A stretch of 64,000 nt of DNA from Bacillota bacterium. GTDB taxonomy: Bacteria > Bacillota > Clostridia > DSM-8532. Numbering within the stretch: position 1 is the first letter of the stretch; each line of letters opens with the position of its first letter. The position numbers and the translations under genes were made by a program. The DNA lies in NCBI GenBank assembly GCA_023415825.1, contig JAEZJF010000024.1, positions 1 through 64,000 on the forward strand, read 5' to 3'. The notes beneath the pieces were generated by a model, which worked only from the letters and a program-made list of their open reading frames with translations, had not been told where the DNA came from and did no database searches. Below are positions 57,549 through 64,000 of this stretch, one piece after another.

Positions 57549-60500
57549 TTATAGCTCTCCGCATAGTCGCAGCGTGCGTTCGAGCATGACTAAAAAATCG
57601 CCATAGGTTACTATTTTTTCCGGATACGAGAGATTGGAACCATTCCCTTGAACAATACCATTTTCCAGGGCAAATTTGTAAGCATTCAAATAGCGATTGT
57701 CACTTTTTGGCAAATCCTGGTATTGTGACCAAACACTCGGCCTAGTGGGCTGCGTGTTCTCCCGGGTCATGAATTGATACAGGGAAACCAGCATATAGGC
57801 AGCTTTATCCCTGCGTGCACCAGCATCCGAAACATCACCTGCAGCATCAATAAGCCCTGCCCGCACTGCTTGCTGGAGCATTTCCTCATCAGTGACCGCT
57901 TCAATATCCGATTGGTTGGCAACGATGTCCATAATAAGCTTCAAAATAGCCTTTTGTGTCATCGCTGCGTTGTGATTGAAGGTTTTTCCTTCCAAACTCT
58001 TGAGCTTGAATACCGATTGAATGCGCTCCATACTCTCAGTGATGTGGGCCGGTACACTGGGAACCGGCTGGATGCCCCAAGTTGCCGCAACATAAGCTCC
58101 CGGCTTATCCAATTCACCCGCTACCTGGCTGTTGGCATAGTCTGTGTAGGTGGGAAGTACGTACCAGCTTTGGTTGGTGCTGGCAGCATAGGTTTTAACC
58201 TGCTCCTGACCATAGGAGCCAAGTCCGGCCATGGGAAGCTCCACACGTATGGAACGGGTCAGCTTCTGAATAAGGGTATTGCTTTGCAAGTAAGACACCT
58301 TAAGACCGGCAACCGGGGTTTTGAACTGCATATTGGCGGCAGCCTTATACTGGGTTGCTGGTGAGATCGTTTCAAGCCTAAAACTCAGCTCAGAATTTTT
58401 AGCCTTTTGCACAAAATAGTCATCGTTCTGGAAGGTACCGGGTCTTATAAGATATTGACCCCAGGGCAGCTTCACATAAAGCTCTTTCTTGAGCTCCGAC
58501 AGAACGTCAAAAACTGCAGCTCCGAGTTCCAGGCGTATAATGGAGGTCTTTCCCGGAGGCTGTGAAAGATCAAGCTTAACAACAGGTCCGTATAGTTCTC
58601 GGATTCGTTCTCCCAAAACATGGGCATGGGCGCCTAAAGAAGTTATAGTCCAGATACCATTCTCAAGCTTGTTTGGAATATTAAGACCGTCTCCGGTAAC
58701 CACATCATCCAGATCATAGCTTCCGTCATACTCGCTTTTACTCTTGTTGGTAGTGACCATAATGGCCCTGGTGGGCTCACTTCTTAATTGGGTTTTGTTA
58801 TCAAAGGCATAAAGCCTTGCATAATAGCGGCGATTGGCCACAAGGTTGCCTACCGTATGGAGGCCGCCTGTAACCTGAGTCATGGTGGCGTTTTCAAAGT
58901 TGGCGTTGTCGGCAAACTCCAGGTAATAGGTCAACCCTGTTTTCGCATCCCAGAGGTAAGTAATGCTCTTTTCTGTAACTCCGTCAGGCCCGCTTTTTAC
59001 ACCGAAGCCCGTGGGGGGTGCAGGAGGCCTATAAGCCTCGGTCCTTATGACCAGAGGATTACTGTATACAGATTCCAGGGGTTGTCCCTGGGAAGTTTTA
59101 CTGATGGCTTTAATCCAAAAGTAATAGATTGTATTCGCTTCTAGGCCGTCAACCCGTAAGAAGGTATTCCGGCGAATTTCCTCATAGGAAACCTGCTTGG
59201 TGATAGTGGCCGAAGCCAATTTATCGCTGGTACCTGCTTTAATCTCGTAATCCATATTCAAGGTATAGGTCCAGAAAAGGTCAACAAAGCTGTCAGCCGC
59301 AATACCCTTAAGATCACTGGGTACGGTGGGCGTCACCGGTGTCTCGGGAATCTGGGGCGGTGTGGTAATAACAATGGGATCCGAGGGGTCGGAGGCTGTC
59401 CCATTCTGATTTTCTATGGTAACCCACACAATATAGGCCGTATTATGAGTCAGGTTTGTTACATTGAAGGTGAAGCTCTGATCATCGGCGTCATCGGGGA
59501 TATTAGGTATGACAACTGGTTGCTGGGCTATTTCAAAAGCCTTGATATCGGGCTGGGACAAATCACTGTAGGTCACATACTCAGTATCCCGGTTATTGCG
59601 CAAGCGAATGACATTTAAAGCATCATTATAGCTCACCACATGGGGAACAACCTTCCATCCGGGCTGATAGTTGACGATCATCCCATTCTTTTTTTCAGGG
59701 TTGGTAGGATCAAGTAGCTGATTATCATTATAATCCTTAGCACTGGTATATACCCATCGCAATTTATCGCTGTCATAAAGGGCGTGCCACTTCTTTTTCA
59801 GAACCATGGCGGCACTTGTATAGGTAACGCTGTCCGAGCCAGACTTCAAGCCAAAAGGAGGAGCTGAAGGCGCAATGGGCCTGTCCGCCCCCGTATCAGG
59901 CTTGGTGATGATAACCTTTACTGCCTGCTTGGAAATGTAGGGCATGGTAACCATGAAGCCATCTCCGGGATTTTGGACAAGAAAACTCTTCTTGGCATAG
60001 ATAACGAAATAGTAGGTACTGTTGGATTTAAGTCCACTCAGGTTGTAACGGTAACCCATAACCTCCCCAGTCAGCTTGTTGCGAACCTGGTTGGCCTGAC
60101 CCATGGTCAGATCGGCGCCAATTTTATAGTTGGAGGGAGGGTTGGCAACATCCCGGATGTCCTCCAATAAATAAATGTCATAGGTTACGTCATTATCAAT
60201 ATGACCTTCTCCGGTATAGGGCACACGCCATAATAGGGCGGCACTGGTAGAAGTCAAAAGCTCATCATAGTTAAGAGGCTTAGGGTCCGCATCGACAAAG
60301 GCGTCCACCAGATCAGGGGCCTCTGGCTGCTGGGGAATCTGTTCCTTGAGCATAACCCTGTTATTGGATCTAAATTCAATAGGGGCACTGCTTCCCTGGA
60401 CATAGGCCTTGGCATCAATCTTAAAGCTATAAAGAGCAGGGTCATTTTTCTTAACCGTGATAAGATAGCTGTCAACATCGGGAATCAAGCGGTAAAGCTG

Positions 60501-61442
60501 TCCCTGGGGGTCATCATTGGTATAGCGATAGAGCTCATAATCGACACGGGTAAAGACATTTCCCTTAACGATAGGGTTCCAGAAAAGCTTCCAAATCACA
60601 TCACCTTCGTTGGTATAGCCTACCCGCTGGGCTTTTAAGAGAATATCCGTTTTGATGGTGATGGCTCCGATTTCATCCACCGTTGCACAAGCTACGCTTG
60701 GACTGGGAATGGGCACAACCTTGATAGAGTATTCACGCCCTGGCAGGGCAAAGGTATAGATATACTCAAGCTTTTTTTCATCGCGGTTAACTGTAACAGC
60801 CGAGCCGCTCTTTCCGATATCGGAGGCTACTATATCAGGAATGGACGGGGGCTGAGTAAAACCCTTGGTATCTGAAATCAGTATTCGGTAATTGATACGG
60901 TCCGTGGTATCCCAAACATCATCCCATTTGATTTTGATGTTATTGGTTCCAGGAATGAGCTCCACTGAAACATGAAGGCCGGTCAGGAATTTGGCAGGAT
61001 TGGACCTTTGAGAGCTTACAGTATATTGGCCTGTAGGTGTATTGGCTATATAGGTCGCCCTGACGTAGGACTCATATATGGTACCATGCTTGAGGCCTTC
61101 AGGCGTATACTCGTCAAGATTGTAGCCTGTAGCAGTACCGGGAAGAGAAACCCTCAAGGCATCGGGCTGAATGAGACCCGTACCATGAACGACCTCATTA
61201 AGGCCCAGATTGATATAGCGTTCACTTGCCTCAGGAGGAAAAGTCGTGGCATCCCAGTTGAGTTGAGCATACCAGGTTCTGGCGTTCACATTCTGGACAT
61301 AACCGATGTCTGTCACCCGATTGCGCTGGGGAGACGGCAAAACAGGAGGTTCGGCAGCAAGAGCACCACTACCCGTAATGCCCAGCAACAGAGCAGCAAC
61401 CAGAATGCAGGCTGTTATTTTTTTGTATCTATAGGGTTTCAC
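57549..61442 (-). CDS. Large secreted Fn3-repeat protein with SLH-like C-terminus
   Basis: A surface protein of about 1297 residues. Signal peptide KKITACILVAALLLGITGSG with ALAAE cleavage. Several fibronectin type III-like domains follow (recurring W-x-x and NTxYYFWIKA / NSTYYFVIYAK endings, to about 900). A unique region comes next (about 930-1150), then SLH-like sequence at the end (about 1160-1300: SQYQDLPKSDNRYLNAYKFA, then LENGIVQGNGSNLSYPE). It probably attaches to the cell wall. The frame starts at an ATG at 61469 that overlaps the upstream gene stop. The GTG at 61442 with AGGAG upstream gives the better signal peptide and is used here; ATG 61469 or 61460 remain possible. Confidence 0.75.
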   Translation of the reverse strand: MKPYRYKKITACILVAALLLGITGSGALAAEPPVLPSPQRNRVTDIGYVQNVNARTWYAQLNWDATTFPPEASERYINLGLNEVVHGTGLIQPDALRVSLPGTATGYNLDEYTPEGLKHGTIYESYVRATYIANTPTGQYTVSSQRSNPAKFLTGLHVSVELIPGTNNIKIKWDDVWDTTDRINYRILISDTKGFTQPPSIPDIVASDIGKSGSAVTVNRDEKKLEYIYTFALPGREYSIKVVPIPSPSVACATVDEIGAITIKTDILLKAQRVGYTNEGDVIWKLFWNPIVKGNVFTRVDYELYRYTNDDPQGQLYRLIPDVDSYLITVKKNDPALYSFKIDAKAYVQGSSAPIEFRSNNRVMLKEQIPQQPEAPDLVDAFVDADPKPLNYDELLTSTSAALLWRVPYTGEGHIDNDVTYDIYLLEDIRDVANPPSNYKIGADLTMGQANQVRNKLTGEVMGYRYNLSGLKSNSTYYFVIYAKKSFLVQNPGDGFMVTMPYISKQAVKVIITKPDTGADRPIAPSAPPFGLKSGSDSVTYTSAAMVLKKKWHALYDSDKLRWVYTSAKDYNDNQLLDPTNPEKKNGMIVNYQPGWKVVPHVVSYNDALNVIRLRNNRDTEYVTYSDLSQPDIKAFEIAQQPVVIPNIPDDADDQSFTFNVTNLTHNTAYIVWVTIENQNGTASDPSDPIVITTPPQIPETPVTPTVPSDLKGIAADSFVDLFWTYTLNMDYEIKAGTSDKLASATITKQVSYEEIRRNTFLRVDGLEANTIYYFWIKAISKTSQGQPLESVYSNPLVIRTEAYRPPAPPTGFGVKSGPDGVTEKSITYLWDAKTGLTYYLEFADNANFENATMTQVTGGLHTVGNLVANRRYYARLYAFDNKTQLRSEPTRAIMVTTNKSKSEYDGSYDLDDVVTGDGLNIPNKLENGIWTITSLGAHAHVLGERIRELYGPVVKLDLSQPPGKTSIIRLELGAAVFDVLSELKKELYVKLPWGQYLIRPGTFQNDDYFVQKAKNSELSFRLETISPATQYKAAANMQFKTPVAGLKVSYLQSNTLIQKLTRSIRVELPMAGLGSYGQEQVKTYAASTNQSWYVLPTYTDYANSQVAGELDKPGAYVAATWGIQPVPSVPAHITESMERIQSVFKLKSLEGKTFNHNAAMTQKAILKLIMDIVANQSDIEAVTDEEMLQQAVRAGLIDAAGDVSDAGARRDKAAYMLVSLYQFMTRENTQPTRPSVWSQYQDLPKSDNRYLNAYKFALENGIVQGNGSNLSYPEKIVTYGDFLVMLERTLRLCGEL

Positions 61443-61465
61443 TAAAGCGTCACTCCTCATTCTTA

Positions 61466-64000
61466 TCATTTGCCAAACTTCTCCAGGGCCTTGGACATCA
61501 TATCCAGCATCATGCCGGTTGTGGTGCGCCCAACAGCATCAAACTTCTTGTTCTCAAGGGTGGTAAGATTGAGATCCACACCAAGAACAACATATTTATA
61601 TAGAGATGTATTAATCAGCGAGCCATTGGCTATGTTTATGGTTTTGGAGGGCTTTAGCAGCGAAGGATTAATGTTTGCCTTGCTGCAATAGAGCTTGACG
61701 GCCAGCGATACCGAGGTTTGGTTATCCACGTATCCGTTTAGCTGTTTGGCTCCCATAACATCGCCAATGCCAAGGGTTGATGCCTTCTTTACAGGAGTCA
61801 TGCCCGTTATGTCTCCGTCCCTCCGGGTTAACACCGCATAGAGCATCACAGCTTGTTCACCGGTTACGGGGTTGGCAGGGTACAATGTGCCCTTACCAAA
61901 CACCTTTGAAAGGTCATATTGGGACGATAACTTTGAAAGGGTCTCCTCAAAAGGACTCCCCGGTTGTACAGTAACTGTGCCGCTTCCAACCACCGCATAT
62001 TCTCCGGGCTTTTCGGCACGGAAGAGCGCGTACTGCATCACATAGCCCTTAGCACCCGAAGGCTCCTTCCAGCCCGAGCCATAATTGACATAGGGGGTGA
62101 TGAGGCCGCTTCTGTAGGTGTATTCAAGCTTGACTCCAATTTTGCCGGGGAAGGAAGTAATCCCCTTGGTGACAACAGTGTTGGACGACAGCCCGCTACC
62201 GCCGTCAATGATATCCTTTAAATATCGGGAAAGCTCTTTCTCAACCTTGACCATGACTCCTTTGATCAAATCCTTGAGATCGGTATGTGTCCGGTAGCTG
62301 TAGCTGTCAAGATTCTTGAGCACCAGAGACAGCTCCCGATCCAGAATGCCGTACTTAAAGGGACCTTTGGCATCAGGTTTTTTTAGGATATCGTGAATTA
62401 TATTTTTTAAGTCACCATAGGTCAGGCGTGAGCCTATGGTCGAAGCCTCCAGATCATATACCCTGGATGCTGATGTAAATCCCGTGGGAAATTTTGTCTG
62501 AGGATCTTGGGTTCGATATACCTTAAGCAGCAGCATGGGCTCCTTGGCGCTGTTTACCATAGCCTGGGTCTTTAATGCCGCAAGGTCAATACTGCCTTTA
62601 TTTAGAGTAATCTCTGCCCCCAGGAGCTTAAGATTGAGCCTACTGTCATATTTCTCGATAGCTTCCAGCGTTTTATAGGGGATTAATATTTCGTAAGCTG
62701 TTGTATTAGTCTGTTCGGAAGAAAGATCCACAGTAACCGTAGACTCTCTGGCAGCCTGCAGCAATCCCGAAATCTGATCGTCCTTAAGAATGGCACGGAA
62801 GGAAGTCCCTTCCTTGATATCCACGCGCCAGTATTGCTTCTTGGTAAGATTGTCGGCTTCATTCTCGAAGAGGTCAATGACATCGTCCTCTTTCTGATCA
62901 TCGTCATAATCGTCCTGAGAGAAGTCGGTTCGTGCCGTGACCGGGCCGATATGGATGGATTCCTCCACATTATAGGCCCAGAGCTTGACATAATAAAGGG
63001 TATTGGATTTCAAAGGAAGATCGTGAAGGATTCCGTCCTCATCCCTCACAGGCTTCTTATTTATTATCGCGTAGTAAATATAATGGGGTGATTTCTCCTC
63101 CACATAGAGGTTGGTCTTTTCCCGGTAATAGGTTATCGGGCTGAGCTTTTCATAGTCCGTATCGCTGTCTGTTCTGGCTTCAAGGAAGTAGGTATAGGGG
63201 GCTTCCCCTTCCCATCTCACTTCTATTTCCTTCATAGCATTGCGGGTCTTTGCCTGAATGGGGCTGCCAGGACTGCTTGACCAGCTTACACCGCTTGTGT
63301 TGTACCAACGGTTATCCACTTTGTTTTTCACACGGATATCATACCATTGGTCCGATTCCAGGTTATATATTCTGAAATAGAAGGTGCTGCCATCCTTGAC
63401 ACAGGTGTATTGGGAGCGGTTCAGGCGGACATATTGGCTGTCGGCAGTTCCTGCCTTCTTTAAGTACACCTCCATGGAATCGGCCATGGTATCGCTTGTG
63501 GAACATTGAATATTAAAGCCTACCTCAAGATCCTTGACCGCCTCCAAAAAGGCCGGTTCCTTGACCATACGTGTCGTAACAGGTATGGTTATCCAACGGC
63601 TCACCTTTTCCAGGGAATTGCCGGATGGATCATTGACTCCCCTTTTTCTCACGGCGCGAAGGCTGAAGTAATAAGTACGATTGGGCTTTAGGAAGGTCCG
63701 ATCGATAAGCATAACCACGCTTCCGTTTTCATCAAGGGTTAGTACCTTAGCATTCAGGCTGGTGTTTTTGACATCAAGATGCAGCTTAGAGTCCCCAGGT
63801 GGGGATCTGAACTCATTATAGGCGTTTAAAAAGCTGATATTGACCGAATCCGAGGCGTAATCCGCGGTAACGGCCTGGGGTGAAATATTGGTGCTGGTGC
63901 ATATCATCTCATAGGTGACATCCGACTCGGCATGGAGCCAGTTCAATGTAACTTTGGCGTCGCTTAAAAGCAATTCGCCATCCGGACCTACAGCTATGGA
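61466..64000 (-). CDS. Large Fn3-repeat/SLH-like surface protein, 5' part outside the window
   Basis: At least 844 residues; the frame is open to the window end, so the N-terminus is missing. Fn3-like units with TYYFSLRAVRK and NTLYYVKLWAYNVEES endings occur to about 360. An acidic linker follows (FSQDDYDDDQKEDDVIDLFE), then a unique domain and an SLH-like C-terminal region (TLYPANPVTGEQAVMLYAVL; GYVDNQTSVSLAVKLY; TTTGMMLDMMSKALEKFGK). The same layout as the next gene downstream, with a 4-base ATGA overlap at its ATG, suggests duplication and joint expression. Confidence 0.75.
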   Translation of the reverse strand, partial: SIAVGPDGELLLSDAKVTLNWLHAESDVTYEMICTSTNISPQAVTADYASDSVNISFLNAYNEFRSPPGDSKLHLDVKNTSLNAKVLTLDENGSVVMLIDRTFLKPNRTYYFSLRAVRKRGVNDPSGNSLEKVSRWITIPVTTRMVKEPAFLEAVKDLEVGFNIQCSTSDTMADSMEVYLKKAGTADSQYVRLNRSQYTCVKDGSTFYFRIYNLESDQWYDIRVKNKVDNRWYNTSGVSWSSSPGSPIQAKTRNAMKEIEVRWEGEAPYTYFLEARTDSDTDYEKLSPITYYREKTNLYVEEKSPHYIYYAIINKKPVRDEDGILHDLPLKSNTLYYVKLWAYNVEESIHIGPVTARTDFSQDDYDDDQKEDDVIDLFENEADNLTKKQYWRVDIKEGTSFRAILKDDQISGLLQAARESTVTVDLSSEQTNTTAYEILIPYKTLEAIEKYDSRLNLKLLGAEITLNKGSIDLAALKTQAMVNSAKEPMLLLKVYRTQDPQTKFPTGFTSASRVYDLEASTIGSRLTYGDLKNIIHDILKKPDAKGPFKYGILDRELSLVLKNLDSYSYRTHTDLKDLIKGVMVKVEKELSRYLKDIIDGGSGLSSNTVVTKGITSFPGKIGVKLEYTYRSGLITPYVNYGSGWKEPSGAKGYVMQYALFRAEKPGEYAVVGSGTVTVQPGSPFEETLSKLSSQYDLSKVFGKGTLYPANPVTGEQAVMLYAVLTRRDGDITGMTPVKKASTLGIGDVMGAKQLNGYVDNQTSVSLAVKLYCSKANINPSLLKPSKTINIANGSLINTSLYKYVVLGVDLNLTTLENKKFDAVGRTTTGMMLDMMSKALEKFGK

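Noticed and set aside
57379..57564. Minus-strand frame of 61 codons between the SLH-like gene and murA
   Set aside because: No ribosome site, overlaps the preceding gene end and reads like AT-rich spacer.

Overview
The window looks like chromosomal DNA of an anaerobic, spore-forming, Gram-positive bacterium of the class Clostridia. Supporting genes are sigma-H, yabP/yabQ, zapA, a DivIC/FtsB-type septum gene, a six-subunit Ech-type [NiFe] hydrogenase with its maturation genes, an NfnAB-type transhydrogenase, NADP-type glutamate dehydrogenase, L-lactate dehydrogenase, and surface proteins with SLH-like C-termini. Ribosome binding sites are strong and GGAGG-like, and TTG and GTG starts are used. 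There are no rRNA genes, CRISPR arrays, prophage or insertion-sequence transposases. I cannot name the genus.

Layout. 1-7.0 kb (+): MFS transporter, nfnA-nfnB, gdhA, then a MotA/ExbB-like plus MotB/OmpA-like stator pair. 7.9-13.1 kb (-): zapA, a membrane coiled-coil protein, U32 peptidase, dUTPase and an M20 peptidase as one operon. 13.4-16.9 kb (-): bacteriohemerythrin, sigma-H, a P-loop/Asp23-like fusion, and an MsmX/UgpC-type ABC ATPase. 17.3-22.7 kb (+): argC, argB, glnS, ldh. 22.7-34.3 kb (-): divIC-like gene, then a six-gene sugar locus (solute-binding lipoprotein, two permeases, PHP-domain protein, large secreted phosphodiester glycosidase, sugar-phosphate isomerase) with a GntR regulator upstream. 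34.6-37.5 kb (-): yabQ, yabP, S4-domain rqcP-like gene, mazG, DUF6062. 37.7-37.9 kb (+): tRNA-Met and tRNA-Glu. 37.9-38.8 kb (-): OGG-type glycosylase. 39.1-40.7 kb (+): FapA/DUF342 protein. 40.7-51.4 kb (-): echABCDEF-hypABFCDE operon. 51.8-57.4 kb (-): DUF951, STAS protein, PFL/DUF711 with ACT partner, DUF2680-like protein, HD hydrolase, murA. 57.5-64 kb (-): two very large Fn3/SLH-like surface proteins, the upstream one cut by the window end.

How it works together (inference). Ech couples reduced ferredoxin and H2 to an ion gradient. NfnAB links ferredoxin and NADH to NADPH, which GDH can use for ammonium assimilation. LDH is a further electron outlet. The sugar locus encodes import permeases without an ATPase, and the MsmX-type ATPase at 15.8-16.9 kb could energise them.

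The most unusual content is non-coding. Two families of dispersed intergenic palindromic elements occur about a dozen times in 64 kb. Family 1 is a two-hairpin element whose stems differ between copies but stay paired, which indicates selection or a mechanism acting on structure. Family 2 begins with a TAAGGAGCAAT end and finishes with a GATCATCCCTA end. One diverged copy lies upstream of mazG and creates a false N-terminal extension of that reading frame.
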